A stretch of DNA of 64,000 bases, taken from contig NZ_ASWH01000001.1 in assembly GCF_000407545.1 (NCBI RefSeq), forward strand, positions 667,501-731,500, given 5' to 3'. This DNA is from Enterococcus gilvus ATCC BAA-350. GTDB lineage: Bacteria; Bacillota; Bacilli; Lactobacillales; Enterococcaceae. Numbering within the stretch: position 1 is the stretch's first letter; every line of letters begins with the position of its first letter. This document shows positions 33,461 through 43,029 of this stretch, piece after piece. A program made the position numbers and the translations under genes. The notes below the pieces were generated by a model that had not been told where the DNA came from, ran no database searches, and saw only the letters and a program-made list of their open reading frames with translations.

Positions 33461-35182
33461 ATGGGAAGTAATGTAATCATAGGGATCGTTATCGGCTTAG
33501 TCATATTGGCTGCCGTTTTATACTTGATTGGTTATCTGATGAAGAAAAAAAATCAAGAACGCTTAAAAGAACTTGATAAAAGGAAAGAAGCGTTATTCGA
33601 TCTTCCTGTTGTAGAGGAAGTCGACGAAGTAAAGAAAATGCACTTGGTTGGTCAAAGTCAGAATACTTTCCGTGAATGGAACCAAAAGTGGACGGATGTT
33701 TCGACAAAATCTTTTGCTGAACTTGAAAGTCAAATCTTTGAAGTTGAGAGTCAAAATGAAACGTTCCGCTTCATGAAGGGCAAATCAGCGATCGAAAGCG
33801 CAGAACGTACGATGACTGATATGGAAGAAGAAGTAGAAAGCATTCGTACTGGGTTAAAGGAATTACGTGAAACAGAAGAACGGAATTCGTTAGCTGTACA
33901 GCAAGCGTTAGATGTCTTCGAAGAGCTGAAGAAAGATTTAAAGGAAAAGAAAGACAGCTTTGGTCCTGCGTTACCAGAAATTCAAAAACAGGTCAAAAAT
34001 GTTGAAATCGAATTTACACAGTTCGTTACGTTAAATACATCGGGCGATCCAATTGAGGCCCGCGAAGTGTTAGACGATGCTGAAAAGCACACCTATGAAG
34101 TGCAAGAGACGATGCAGAAAGTTCCTGCAATTTATGAAGATTTAGATAAAACATTCCCAAGTCAGATTGATGAGTTAGAAAAGACGTACAACAAAATGAT
34201 GCTTGATCACTTCGTTTTACCAGAAGACGATTTCGAAGAACGTTTGGACAAAGTGAAGAAACACGTGGAACGTTCGTTGGAAGATTTGGAAAAAATCGAG
34301 TTGGGGACTGTAGAGACAGCCAACAAAGAAACGGCTGAGTTGATCGATGACCTGTACGCGTTGCTGGAAAAAGAATTTGAAGCGAAAAAATATGTTTTGA
34401 CGAATCGTAAGACGATCGGGGAATACATTGGGCATGCTTCTCGCAACAATCATCAATTAATGGTGGAGTTGGATCATACGTCTCAAAGCTACGCGTTGAA
34501 CAACAATGAATTAGGTCGTGCACGCGGGTTCCAAACGGAGATCGAAGAATTGGAACGTCGCTACCGCAACATGGAACCACAAATTGATAAGCATGAATTG
34601 TCTTATTCAGAGGTTCAAGTATTCTACAAAGATGCGTTTAAAGTATTAGACGACATTGAGACAAAACAAGTTGAAATCGATGACGATTTGCACGATTTAA
34701 GAAAAGGCGAGAAAGAAGCCTCTGAGAAAATCGAGAAATACGAATTCCGTCTGCGCAATCTAAAACGGTATGTTGAACAACAACGTTTACCAGGTCTGCC
34801 TGGAGATTATCTAGAATTCTTCTTTGTTGCAACAGATCGTGTTGAAGAGTTGAGCAAAGCGTTAAATAAAATTCGCATCAATATGCAAGACATCAATAAA
34901 TTGGTTAGTCTTTGTGATGAAGACATGGAACTATTAGACCAAAAAACCTATGATCTAGTTGATGCTGCAGCATTGACTGAACAAATGATGCAATACGCAA
35001 ACCGTTATCGCCATACGCACCCTGAAATCAAGAATGCGATCGATAATAGTTTGGAATTGTTCAATAAAGAGTACCGTTATCAAGATGCTCTTGATGAGAT
35101 CGGAACAGCCCTTGAACGTGTTGAGCCAGGTGCTTTTAAACGAATTGAAGATTTCTATTTCAATAACCGAGATTTAGTTTAA
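33461..35182 (+). CDS. ezrA: Septation ring formation regulator EzrA
   Basis: The 573-residue protein has one N-terminal transmembrane helix (about 4-27, cytoplasm-facing body). Four or five long spectrin-like coiled coils follow, rich in Glu, Lys and Leu, ending FNNRDLV. EzrA binds FtsZ, prevents ectopic rings and helps localise penicillin-binding proteins at the division site. The start ATG 33461 has GAAAGG upstream; the frame's earlier TTG lies at that site. It is monocistronic between an extended -10 promoter and a terminator; nifS and thiI follow with their own promoter, as in other Firmicutes. Confidence 0.96.
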   Translation: MGSNVIIGIVIGLVILAAVLYLIGYLMKKKNQERLKELDKRKEALFDLPVVEEVDEVKKMHLVGQSQNTFREWNQKWTDVSTKSFAELESQIFEVESQNETFRFMKGKSAIESAERTMTDMEEEVESIRTGLKELRETEERNSLAVQQALDVFEELKKDLKEKKDSFGPALPEIQKQVKNVEIEFTQFVTLNTSGDPIEAREVLDDAEKHTYEVQETMQKVPAIYEDLDKTFPSQIDELEKTYNKMMLDHFVLPEDDFEERLDKVKKHVERSLEDLEKIELGTVETANKETAELIDDLYALLEKEFEAKKYVLTNRKTIGEYIGHASRNNHQLMVELDHTSQSYALNNNELGRARGFQTEIEELERRYRNMEPQIDKHELSYSEVQVFYKDAFKVLDDIETKQVEIDDDLHDLRKGEKEASEKIEKYEFRLRNLKRYVEQQRLPGLPGDYLEFFFVATDRVEELSKALNKIRINMQDINKLVSLCDEDMELLDQKTYDLVDAAALTEQMMQYANRYRHTHPEIKNAIDNSLELFNKEYRYQDALDEIGTALERVEPGAFKRIEDFYFNNRDLV

Positions 35183-35208
35183 GCTGAGCGTTTGCTCAGC
35201 TTTTTTTT
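35181..35208 (+). terminator. Terminator of ezrA
   Basis: GCTGAGC (35183-35189) pairs with GCTCAGC (35194-35200), followed by eight T. Confidence 0.9.
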
Positions 35209-35295
35209 GCGCTTAAATAGTTGGAAAACTTGTAGGTAAAATGAGAGGAAGAATCACTAAATGCTTAGGAAAATACTCGTGTTTTCAAGGAACAC

Positions 35296-35324
35296 TTGAA
35301 GACTCGCAACATTCTCGCTATAAT
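35296..35324 (+). promoter_or_regulatory. Promoter of nifS-thiI
   Basis: A -35 TTGAAG (35296-35301) and a consensus -10 TATAAT (35319-35324) are separated by 17 bases. The -35 is the right half of an inverted repeat TTCAAG-N5-CTTGAA (35284-35300), which may be an operator. Confidence 0.7.
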
Positions 35325-35354
35325 AGGAAAGAATTTTTGAAGGAAGGTCAGAAA

Positions 35355-36497
35355 ATGATTTATTTTGATAATAGTGCAACGACGGCCATTTATCCGTTGG
35401 CACTTGATACATATGTTAAGACCAGTCAACGTATCATGGGCAATCCGTCGAGTCTCCATGATTTAGGAACGCAGGCGACACGATTACTGCAACAGGCACG
35501 CAATCAAATCGCTGAACTGCTGCACGTGGAGGCAAAGGAGATTTTCTTTACAAGCGGTGGCACAGAAGGCGACAATTGGGTACTTAAAGGAACAGCAATT
35601 GCAAAAAAAGAGTATGGCAATCACCTAATTATCTCTAGTGTGGAGCATCCAGCAGTTAGCCGCACAGCAGGGCAATTAAAAGAGCTCGGCTTCGAGGTGA
35701 GTATTGCACCTGTTGATGAGAAGGGGTTTGTGCAAGTAGACAAGCTTGCTGCATTGATCCGTCCAGAAACAATCCTAGTTTCCGTTATGGGTGTCAACAA
35801 CGAGATTGGTGCTATTCAACCGATCGAAGCCATCAGTGAAGTATTAGAAAAGTATCCCACCATCCATTTTCACGTAGATGCGGTCCAAGCAATCGGAAAA
35901 GTGGACGAAAATAAATGGTTCACGCCTCGGGTCGATTTTGCTACTTTTTCGGCACATAAATTTCACGGACCTCGAGGTGTTGGATTTATTTACTGGAAAT
36001 CAGGACGAAAATTAGCACCGCTCTTAAATGGTGGCGGACAAGAGAGTGGACAACGAGCAACCACGGAGAATCTTCCCGCGATCGTAGCTATGAGTCGAGC
36101 CTTGCGATTACATCTTGAGAAAAAGGCAGAGAGACCGGATCACACTGCGCTCATTCGCCAGTATTTAAAAGAAGCACTCTCAAGTTATGAGAAAGTAACG
36201 GTTTTTTCGGGAAACGAACATTTTGCGCCTCATATTTTGACCTTTGGAATCAAGGGGATTCGCGGGGAAGTTCTTGTGCATGCCCTTGAGGAGAAGCAAA
36301 TTTTTGTATCCACAACAAGTGCTTGCTCTAGTCGGAAAAAAGTCGACAGTTCGACCTTGCATGCGATGAATGTTCCCCATGATACGGCGACAACGGCGGT
36401 TCGTGTAAGCTTGGATGAAGCGAATACGATGGCAGAAGCGGAACAATTCATGGTGGTATTCAATCATCTCTATGAAAAATTTTCAAAAATCAATTAA
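35355..36497 (+). CDS. nifS: Cysteine desulfurase (NifS/IscS-like, partner of ThiI)
   Basis: The 380-residue pyridoxal-phosphate enzyme takes sulfur from cysteine and passes it on as persulfide. It begins MIYFDNSATT, has the FFTSGGTEGDN motif, the PLP lysine Lys202 in FSAHKFHGPRG, and the sulfur-carrying Cys324 in STTSACSSRKK. The compact STTSACSS loop fits class II (NifZ-type) desulfurases dedicated to tRNA thiolation. The start at 35355 has AAGGAAGG upstream; the longer frame from 35241 covers the promoter. It is followed 33 bases later by thiI, which uses the persulfide for 4-thiouridine. Confidence 0.94.
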   Translation: MIYFDNSATTAIYPLALDTYVKTSQRIMGNPSSLHDLGTQATRLLQQARNQIAELLHVEAKEIFFTSGGTEGDNWVLKGTAIAKKEYGNHLIISSVEHPAVSRTAGQLKELGFEVSIAPVDEKGFVQVDKLAALIRPETILVSVMGVNNEIGAIQPIEAISEVLEKYPTIHFHVDAVQAIGKVDENKWFTPRVDFATFSAHKFHGPRGVGFIYWKSGRKLAPLLNGGGQESGQRATTENLPAIVAMSRALRLHLEKKAERPDHTALIRQYLKEALSSYEKVTVFSGNEHFAPHILTFGIKGIRGEVLVHALEEKQIFVSTTSACSSRKKVDSSTLHAMNVPHDTATTAVRVSLDEANTMAEAEQFMVVFNHLYEKFSKIN

Positions 36498-36530
36498 CGG
36501 ATATGCTTTTATAAATGAAGGAGAATGATC

Positions 36531-37739
36531 GTGCAATATACTGAGATTATGGTGCGCTACGGCGAGTTATCAACGAAAGGTAAAAATCGCCGCAGCTTTA
36601 TTATGCGCTTAGCGCAAAATGTTCGGGGGGCATTGGCAGAGTTTCCTAACTTAAAGATTCATGCTGACAGAGACCGGATGCATATCTTGCTAAATGGGGA
36701 AGATAGCCATTTGGTGTTACCAAGATTAGAAAAAGTTTTCGGGATTCAAACTTTTTCACCAAGCATTCAAGTAGACAAAAACCTGGATGCTTTGAAGCAA
36801 ATGACACAACAAATCATGCAAGAAATTTATACCGGAAAAGAAACATTTAAAATTACGGCAAAACGCAGCGACCACAATTTTGAGTTGGACAGTCACGAGA
36901 TCCAACAATACCTAGGGGATGCAGTCATGGACGTCTGTCCAGAGATTCGCGCACAGATGAAGCATCCTGATATCAATTTACGTGTTGAAATACGTCGTGA
37001 CAGTGCCTATCTTTCCTACGAAACGATCAAAGGTGCGGGTGGCTTGCCCGTTGGAACGAGCGGCCGAGGAATGTTGATGCTGTCTGGCGGGATCGATTCT
37101 CCTGTTGCTGGGTATTTAGCTATGAAGCGCGGCGTCGAAATTGAGGCGGTTCATTTTGCGAGCCCGCCATATACCAGCGAACAAGCGTTGCAAAAAGCGA
37201 AGGATCTTACAGAAAAATTGACACCTTACGTTGGTTGTATTCAGTTTATTGAAGTGCCCTTCACAGAGATTCAAGAAGAAATCAAACAGCATAGTCCGCA
37301 AGGCTATTGGATGACTCTGACACGCCGGATGATGCTGCGCGTAACAGACGCCATTCGTGAGATGCGTCATGGGTTAGTGATTGTTAACGGGGAGTCTTTG
37401 GGACAAGTAGCCTCACAAACGTTGCATAGTATGGTAGCGATCAACGAGGTGACGGCTACACCAATCATCCGTCCGGTTGTTACGATGGATAAAACGGAGA
37501 TCATCGAGCTAGCAGAAAAGATCGATACCTTCCAAATTGCCATCCAGCCTTTTGAGGATTGCTGTACGATTTTCGCGCCGCCGCAACCAAAGACGCGTCC
37601 AAAATTGGATAAGGTTTTGGAATTGGAAGAGCGGTTTGATATTGAAGGGTTGATGGCGCGTTGCTTGGCTGGAATAAAGATCGAAGAAATCACGCCTGAA
37701 AAAACAGAAAAAGCAAAAGAATTCGCAGACTTTTTATAG
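36531..37739 (+). CDS. thiI: tRNA 4-thiouridine synthetase ThiI
   Basis: The 402-residue protein has an N-terminal ferredoxin-like plus THUMP domain (about 1-165) and a PP-loop ATPase with [32 protein letters not shown] lies near the C-terminus. It adenylates U8 of tRNA and accepts sulfur from the adjacent desulfurase. No C-terminal rhodanese domain is present, as in other Firmicutes. GTG at 36531 is the preferred start, since AAGGAG lies seven bases away; ATG 36525 would be one base from that site. It ends the nifS-thiI operon before a terminator. Confidence 0.95.
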   Translation: MQYTEIMVRYGELSTKGKNRRSFIMRLAQNVRGALAEFPNLKIHADRDRMHILLNGEDSHLVLPRLEKVFGIQTFSPSIQVDKNLDALKQMTQQIMQEIYTGKETFKITAKRSDHNFELDSHEIQQYLGDAVMDVCPEIRAQMKHPDINLRVEIRRDSAYLSYETIKGAGGLPVGTSGRGMLMLSGGIDSPVAGYLAMKRGVEIEAVHFASPPYTSEQALQKAKDLTEKLTPYVGCIQFIEVPFTEIQEEIKQHSPQGYWMTLTRRMMLRVTDAIREMRHGLVIVNGESLGQVASQTLHSMVAINEVTATPIIRPVVTMDKTEIIELAEKIDTFQIAIQPFEDCCTIFAPPQPKTRPKLDKVLELEERFDIEGLMARCLAGIKIEEITPEKTEKAKEFADFL

Positions 37740-37745
37740 TACGTT

Positions 37746-37777
37746 GAGCAAGAAAGCCACTTTCTTGCTCTTTTTTT
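37746..37777 (+). terminator. Terminator of nifS-thiI
   Basis: GAGCAAGAAA pairs with TTTCTTGCTC around a short loop and is followed by seven T. Confidence 0.9.
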
Positions 37778-37786
37778 GTCAAAAGA

Positions 37787-37815
37787 TTGTTATTACTATT
37801 CGGACATGTTAGAAT
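37787..37815 (+). promoter_or_regulatory. Promoter of rex
   Basis: A -35 TTGTTA (37787-37792) and a -10 TAGAAT (37810-37815) are 17 bases apart. The expected transcription start lies at the left edge of the Rex-box-like site. Confidence 0.65.
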
Positions 37816-37820
37816 TCTAT

Positions 37821-37839
37821 ATGTGAAGTATTTAACAAA
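37821..37839. promoter_or_regulatory. Rex-box-like operator in front of rex
   Basis: TGTGAAGTATTTAACAA (37822-37838) matches the Rex consensus TGTGAAATATTTCACAA at 15 of 17 positions. It sits on the expected transcription start of rex, suggesting NADH-responsive autoregulation. Confidence 0.6.
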
Positions 37840-37884
37840 CAGTGAGGACCAGTACAGTCATCCATACGAAAAAGGAGTGCGATC

Positions 37885-38520
37885 ATGGAGCGGATCATTC
37901 AAAAACCACAATTATCAAAAGCTACAACAAAAAGATTATCTTTGTATTTGCGTTATTTGAAAGGATTGGAAAAAAATGGTGTTACCCGTGTCAAATCTTC
38001 TGAACTGAGTAAAATGATCCAAGTCGGTTCAGCGACGATTCGCCGCGACTTTTCCCATTTTGGTGAACTGGGCCGCAGCGGCTATGGCTACAATGTCAGC
38101 GACTTGATCAAAGTTTTCAGTGATATGCTGGAGACCAAAGAAGAGAAGCGGATCGCCTTGATCGGCTGTGGTAATTTGGGCCAAGCCTTGCTGAACAATA
38201 ATTTTCGACGGAATGAGAATTTGACGATCGTCTGTGCCTTTGACAATGATCCTGAAAAAATTGGAAAAGAGATTTGCGGGTATCCTGTTTTTTCAATTGA
38301 AGAAATGGACGAGGTGCTGGCAAAAGAAAAAATCACCGTTGCCATCTCGACGGTGCCTAGCCAAAATGCACAAAAAGCGATTGATCAATTGGTGGACAAC
38401 GGAATTACCGCCATTTTGAATTTTGCACCGGACCCATTAAACGTCCCTGACAATGTTCATGTCCATTACATTGATTTGACATCGGAATTGCAGACGTTGA
38501 TTTATTTTGATGGACAGTAG
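37885..38520 (+). CDS. rex: Redox-sensing transcriptional repressor Rex
   Basis: The 211-residue repressor has an N-terminal winged helix (about 1-80, SSELSKMIQVGSATIRRDFSHFGELGRSGYGYNV) and a Rossmann NAD(H) domain with the IGCGNLGQAL loop and AFDNDPEKIG. A swapped C-terminal helix ends TLIYFDGQ. It senses NADH/NAD ratio and represses fermentation and respiration genes when NAD is high. AAGGAG lies upstream of ATG 37885. A Rex-box-like site overlaps its own start of transcription. The valS promoter begins three bases after its stop, so no separate rex terminator exists and read-through into the T-box is possible. Confidence 0.96.
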   Translation: MERIIQKPQLSKATTKRLSLYLRYLKGLEKNGVTRVKSSELSKMIQVGSATIRRDFSHFGELGRSGYGYNVSDLIKVFSDMLETKEEKRIALIGCGNLGQALLNNNFRRNENLTIVCAFDNDPEKIGKEICGYPVFSIEEMDEVLAKEKITVAISTVPSQNAQKAIDQLVDNGITAILNFAPDPLNVPDNVHVHYIDLTSELQTLIYFDGQ

Positions 38521-38523
38521 GGC

Positions 38524-38552
38524 TTTACAAGAATCCTACTTCATTGTAGAAT
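38524..38552 (+). promoter_or_regulatory. Promoter of the valS T-box transcript
   Basis: A -35 TTTACA (38524-38529) and a -10 TAGAAT (38547-38552) are separated by 17 bases. They sit directly behind the rex stop codon. Confidence 0.75.
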
Positions 38553-38558
38553 GATGCT

Positions 38559-38793
38559 ACGATGATCAAGAGGAGTACATGAGAAACGAAGGTTAAGAGA
38601 GAAGATGCTCGGCTGAAACATTTTCACTTTGGCTCATGGAAGGTAGCTTGGGAGTTTTGCGATCTGAAGCAAGTAAGAGCGCACGGCACATGACCGTTAT
38701 ACATGTTTGAGCGGCAGATGAATATTCTGCAATTTAGGTGGTACCGCGTAATTTACGTCCTAGAACACACTTGTGTTCTAGGCTTTTTTTGTT
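38559..38793 (+). promoter_or_regulatory. T-box riboswitch, valine (specifier GTA), controlling valS
   Basis: The leader contains the conserved T-box AGGTGGTACCGCG (38736-38748) and a terminator CCTAGAACACA/TGTGTTCTAGG plus T7 ending at 38790. Stem I can be paired as CAAG/CTTG (38567-38570 with 38647-38650) and CATGAG/CTCATG (38578-38583 with 38633-38638). The internal loop between them has AGTA on the left and GTA (38643-38645), a valine codon, on the right. An AGAGAG and GGCTGAAA distal part is also visible. Uncharged tRNA-Val would stabilise the antiterminator. Confidence 0.92.
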
Positions 38794-38884
38794 AGTTTTG
38801 CTTTTTTCAATAGGAATAAGGATTCTTTCTTGGCTGACTAACATCCATCATCCACAAAACAATGATTATTTAGGAGGAACATCT

Positions 38885-41524
38885 ATGACTGAAAATTTAC
38901 CAACAAAATTCAATCCTCAAGAGGTTGAAGCGGGCCGTTATCAAAAATGGCTAGATCAAGACTTGTTCAAGCCATCAGAAGATAAGCAGGCGAAACCGTA
39001 TTCGATCGTTATTCCGCCACCCAATGTAACTGGAAAATTACACTTGGGCCACGCTTGGGATACAACACTACAAGATATGATCATCCGACAAAAACGGATG
39101 CAAGGCTTTGACACCTTGTGGCTTCCTGGAATGGACCATGCAGGGATCGCTACTCAAGCAAAAGTAGAAGAAAAATTAAGAGAGCAAGGCATCTCTCGTT
39201 ATGATCTTGGTCGTGAAAAATTCGTTGATCAAGTTTGGGAATGGAAAGAGGAATACGCAGGGCACATTCGGGAGCAATGGGCGAAATTAGGCTTGTCCCT
39301 TGATTATGGTCGCGAACGCTTTACTTTAGATGACGGCTTGTCTGATGCTGTTCGAAAAGTCTTTGTTTCTTTATATGAAAAAGACTTGATCTACCGTGGC
39401 GAATACATCATCAATTGGGACCCGCAGGCAAAAACAGCCTTGTCGGATATTGAAGTGATCCACAAGGACGTGGAAGGAGCCTTTTACCATGTTTCTTATC
39501 CGTTAGCAGATGGCAGCGGCGTATTAGAAATCGCAACGACTCGTCCTGAAACGATGCTAGGTGATACAGCGATCGCGGTTCATCCAGAAGATGAGCGCTA
39601 CCAAGCATTGATTGGTAAAAAAGCGATTTTACCACTATTAAACAAGGAAATTCCAATTATCGCCGACAGTTATGTGGATCGGGAATTTGGAACGGGAGCT
39701 GTGAAAATCACACCGGCCCATGACCCAAATGACTTTGAGGTTGGTAATCGTCATGACTTGCCACGGGTAAATGTTATGAATCCAGATGGCAGCATGAATG
39801 AGCTTGCCGGTAAATATGCAGGCATGGATCGTTTTGAAGCGCGTAAAATGATCGTGGCTGATCTAAAAGAAATCGGTCGTTTGATTAAGGTTGAAAAAAT
39901 GGTTCACAGTGTCGGTCATTCTGAGCGTACAGGCGTTGTTGTTGAACCACGTCTATCTACACAATGGTTTGTAAAGATGGGGCCGTTGTCTGATCAGGCA
40001 GTCAAAAATCAAAGCACGGAGAATGCGGTGGAATTCTTCCCGCCGCGCTTCAACAATACCTTCATGACTTGGATGGAAAACGTTCATGATTGGGTAATCT
40101 CTCGTCAATTATGGTGGGGACATCGGATTCCAGCTTGGTATCATAAAGAAACGGGTGAAATGTACGTTGGGATGGAAGCTCCTTCCGACAGCGAAAATTG
40201 GGAACAAGATCCAGATGTACTGGACACTTGGTTCAGTTCTGCCTTGTGGCCGTTTTCTACGATGGGCTGGCCGGATGAGGAGAGCGAAGAGTATAAACGC
40301 TACTTCCCAACGAGCACATTAGTGACAGGCTACGACATTATTTTCTTCTGGGTGAGTCGAATGATTTTCCAAAGCTTGGAATTCACGGACGAACGCCCAT
40401 TCAAAAATGTGTTGATTCACGGATTGATTCGTGACGAACAAGGACGCAAAATGAGCAAGTCCCTAGGCAACGGGATTGATCCTATGGATGTCATTGAAAA
40501 ATATGGTGCCGATGCTTTACGCTGGTTCCTATCTACTGGCTCAGCGCCGGGTCAAGATGTACGTTTCAGCTATGAAAAGATGGACGCTGCATGGAACTTC
40601 ATCAACAAGATCTGGAATGCGTCTCGTTTTGTGATTATGAATGTTGAAGGCTTCACACCGGCAGACATTGATTTCTCTGGTGAAAAAACCGTTGCGGACC
40701 GTTGGATCTTGACGCGTTTAAATGAGACCATCGAAAAAGTAACGAGCTTATTTGACCAATTTGAATTCGGTGAAGCGGGTCGTCAATTGTACAACTTCAT
40801 GTGGGATGACTTCTGTGACTGGTATATCGAGATGAGTAAAGAAATTCTTTACGGGGAAGATGAAGAAGCCAAACAAACAACCAAGAGTATCTTAGTATAT
40901 GTTTTGGATCAAACATTGCGTCTGTTACACCCAATCATGCCGTTCGTGACAGAAGAAATTTGGGCGAAAATCCCTCATACTGGGGAGTCCTTAGTTGTTG
41001 CGGAGTATCCAGTGGTTCACCCTGAAAACAATGACGAAACTGCAGCAAAAGGAATGGAAGTTCTGAAAGAATTGATTCGCTCTGTTCGGAATATTCGTGC
41101 TGAAGTAAATACACCACTTTCTAAGCCGATCACTTTGCTGATCAAAACCAGTGATGCAAAAGTGGATGAATTCTTGATTGAAAATACGAGCTATATCGAA
41201 CGTTTCTGTAATCCAGAGGAATTGGTGATCTCAAGCGACATTACCGCACCGGATTTAGCGATGTCCGCAGTCTTGACGGGCGCTGAGATTTATCTTCCAT
41301 TAGCTGGATTGATCAATATTGAAGAAGAAATCAAACGCTTAGAAAAAGAATTAGCCAAATGGAACGGCGAAGTGAAACGCGTGCAAGGAAAATTAGCCAA
41401 TGAACGCTTTGTGGCAAATGCTCCTGAAAGTGTCGTTGCAGAGGAACGTGAAAAAGAAAAAGATTATTTGGAAAAACAAGCAGCGGTTCAAGATCGGATC
41501 GAAAGCTTACGAACGATTTCTTAA
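38885..41524 (+). CDS. valS: Valine--tRNA ligase
   Basis: The 879-residue class Ia synthetase has HIGH-type motif [16 protein letters not shown], the editing (CP1) domain with [19 protein letters not shown], and the KMSKS motif [11 protein letters not shown]. The anticodon-binding domain and a C-terminal coiled coil ([23 protein letters not shown]) typical of ValRS follow. The start was chosen at 38885, behind TAGGAGG. The longer frame from 38738 runs through the T-box antiterminator and terminator and is an artefact. Expression is governed by the valine T-box just upstream. folC follows after a terminator, the usual Firmicute order. Confidence 0.97.
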   Translation: MTENLPTKFNPQEVEAGRYQKWLDQDLFKPSEDKQAKPYSIVIPPPNVTGKLHLGHAWDTTLQDMIIRQKRMQGFDTLWLPGMDHAGIATQAKVEEKLREQGISRYDLGREKFVDQVWEWKEEYAGHIREQWAKLGLSLDYGRERFTLDDGLSDAVRKVFVSLYEKDLIYRGEYIINWDPQAKTALSDIEVIHKDVEGAFYHVSYPLADGSGVLEIATTRPETMLGDTAIAVHPEDERYQALIGKKAILPLLNKEIPIIADSYVDREFGTGAVKITPAHDPNDFEVGNRHDLPRVNVMNPDGSMNELAGKYAGMDRFEARKMIVADLKEIGRLIKVEKMVHSVGHSERTGVVVEPRLSTQWFVKMGPLSDQAVKNQSTENAVEFFPPRFNNTFMTWMENVHDWVISRQLWWGHRIPAWYHKETGEMYVGMEAPSDSENWEQDPDVLDTWFSSALWPFSTMGWPDEESEEYKRYFPTSTLVTGYDIIFFWVSRMIFQSLEFTDERPFKNVLIHGLIRDEQGRKMSKSLGNGIDPMDVIEKYGADALRWFLSTGSAPGQDVRFSYEKMDAAWNFINKIWNASRFVIMNVEGFTPADIDFSGEKTVADRWILTRLNETIEKVTSLFDQFEFGEAGRQLYNFMWDDFCDWYIEMSKEILYGEDEEAKQTTKSILVYVLDQTLRLLHPIMPFVTEEIWAKIPHTGESLVVAEYPVVHPENNDETAAKGMEVLKELIRSVRNIRAEVNTPLSKPITLLIKTSDAKVDEFLIENTSYIERFCNPEELVISSDITAPDLAMSAVLTGAEIYLPLAGLINIEEEIKRLEKELAKWNGEVKRVQGKLANERFVANAPESVVAEEREKEKDYLEKQAAVQDRIESLRTIS

Positions 41525-41537
41525 AAAGGAAAATAAA

Positions 41538-41577
41538 AAATGAGTACGGCTAAATCAAAGCTGTACTCATTTTTTTA
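41538..41577 (+). terminator. Terminator of valS
   Basis: TGAGTACGGCT pairs with AGCTGTACTCA (one G-T), followed by T7. Confidence 0.88.
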
Positions 41578-41715
41578 TTCACCTGAAGTGGAAATTGAGG
41601 AAGTCAGCTATGAAAGGAGTCTTTAAAAAAAATTCACCAGCGCTTGGCAATCTTTCTTTGAAAATCTTTGCTATACTAGAAGCATGTAAAAAAAGATAAA
41701 AATGAGGCGAGTAAT

Positions 41716-43029
41716 TTGACGATAGATGAAGCGATTGCTTGGATTCACAGTCGAAAAAAATTTGGATCACGTCCAGGTTTAGACCGTATCCAAGCCTTAC
41801 TAGATAAAGTAGAGAACCCAGAAAAAAAAGTTCCTGTCATTCATATCGCTGGGACGAACGGGAAAGGTTCTACAGTTGCCTATTTACGCAGTATCTTCAT
41901 AGAGGCAGGTGTGACGGTCGGGAGTTTTACCTCCCCTTATATTGAAGAGTTCAACGAACGAATCGCGATCGACGCGCAGCCGATTCCTGATTCTGCTCTG
42001 ATTCATTATGTAGAAAAATACCAGCCTATTGTTGCTGACCTGGATGACCAGCCGGCTATTGGTGGAATCACGGAATTCGAGATTTTAACTGCGATCATGC
42101 TGGATTACTTTGCAGAGGAAGCAGTAGATGTCGCGATCGTTGAAGTTGGGTTGGGCGGTTTGTTAGATTCCACGAATGTCGTATCGCCTATTTTGACTGC
42201 GATTACGACGATTGGTTATGATCATATGGAGATTTTGGGAGATACCTTAAATGAGATTGCTCAGCAAAAGGCAGGGATCATCAAAAAAAATATCCCTGTC
42301 GTTACTGGAAACATCACAAAAGGGCCTTTGATTGAAATCGTGGAAAAAGCGGTCGCTGAAACAGCAAAGATCTATCGTTACGGGGAAGAATATCAGGTAG
42401 ATTATTTGCGACCTGATCCGAACTGGGGCGAGTTGTTTAGTTTTACAGATTCAGCAGGAAAGCTAACGTCGTTGAAAGTTCCGCTGTTGGGCCGTCATCA
42501 AGTTGAAAATGCGGGGGTGGCGATCATGTTGTATCATCTGTATTGTGAAGGGCAAGGTTTGCCTTTTGAAGAAAGAACGATACAAAAAGGATTGGCAAAC
42601 GCGCAATGGCCTGCTCGTATGGAAAAAATCAGTGACGAACCCTTGATCGTGATGGATGGCGCGCATAATGGCCATGCCATCAAACGACTGGCAGAAAATA
42701 TGAAGCGAGAATTTCGAGGATACACTATCCGAATTCTGTTCTCTGCATTGGAGACAAAGGATGTGGATCAAATGTTGTCGCTGCTTTCAGAAATTCCTAA
42801 TGCACATATTTATTTAACGACGTTTGAGTACCCAAAGGCGTTGGATCTTAGCCGCTTCGATAAATCAGACAGCCGTTTTGACGTTGTCTCACTCTGGCAA
42901 TTTGGCTTAGGCGAATTGCTAGAAGATATGGGAGCTGACGATCTATTATTAATTACTGGATCACTGTACTTCGTTTCTGAAGTGCGTCAATTATTATTAA
43001 ACTTAGGAGGTAAGAATGAAAAAAGTTAA
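41716..43029 (+). CDS. folC: Folylpolyglutamate synthase/dihydrofolate synthase
   Basis: The 437-residue Mur-ligase-family enzyme adds glutamate to folates. The P-loop is IHIAGTNGKGSTVAYL, the omega loop region is SFTSPYIEEFNERI, and the VGLGGLLDSTNVV motif follows. The C-terminal domain contains VMDGAHNGHA. The start is TTG at 41716 with GAGGCGAG upstream. Its last 14 bases overlap the next gene, a HAD phosphatase, whose ribosome binding site GGAGG lies inside folC, indicating coupled translation. Folate itself may be scavenged or made elsewhere; no other fol gene is nearby. Confidence 0.95.
   Translation: MTIDEAIAWIHSRKKFGSRPGLDRIQALLDKVENPEKKVPVIHIAGTNGKGSTVAYLRSIFIEAGVTVGSFTSPYIEEFNERIAIDAQPIPDSALIHYVEKYQPIVADLDDQPAIGGITEFEILTAIMLDYFAEEAVDVAIVEVGLGGLLDSTNVVSPILTAITTIGYDHMEILGDTLNEIAQQKAGIIKKNIPVVTGNITKGPLIEIVEKAVAETAKIYRYGEEYQVDYLRPDPNWGELFSFTDSAGKLTSLKVPLLGRHQVENAGVAIMLYHLYCEGQGLPFEERTIQKGLANAQWPARMEKISDEPLIVMDGAHNGHAIKRLAENMKREFRGYTIRILFSALETKDVDQMLSLLSEIPNAHIYLTTFEYPKALDLSRFDKSDSRFDVVSLWQFGLGELLEDMGADDLLLITGSLYFVSEVRQLLLNLGGKNEKS

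Noticed and set aside
34026..34580. Long minus-strand frame inside ezrA
   Set aside because: It is a shadow of the coding strand of a well-conserved gene and encodes no recognisable protein.
38738..38884. N-terminal extension of valS
   Set aside because: These codons are the T-box antiterminator and terminator of the leader RNA; the true start with AGGAGG is at 38885.
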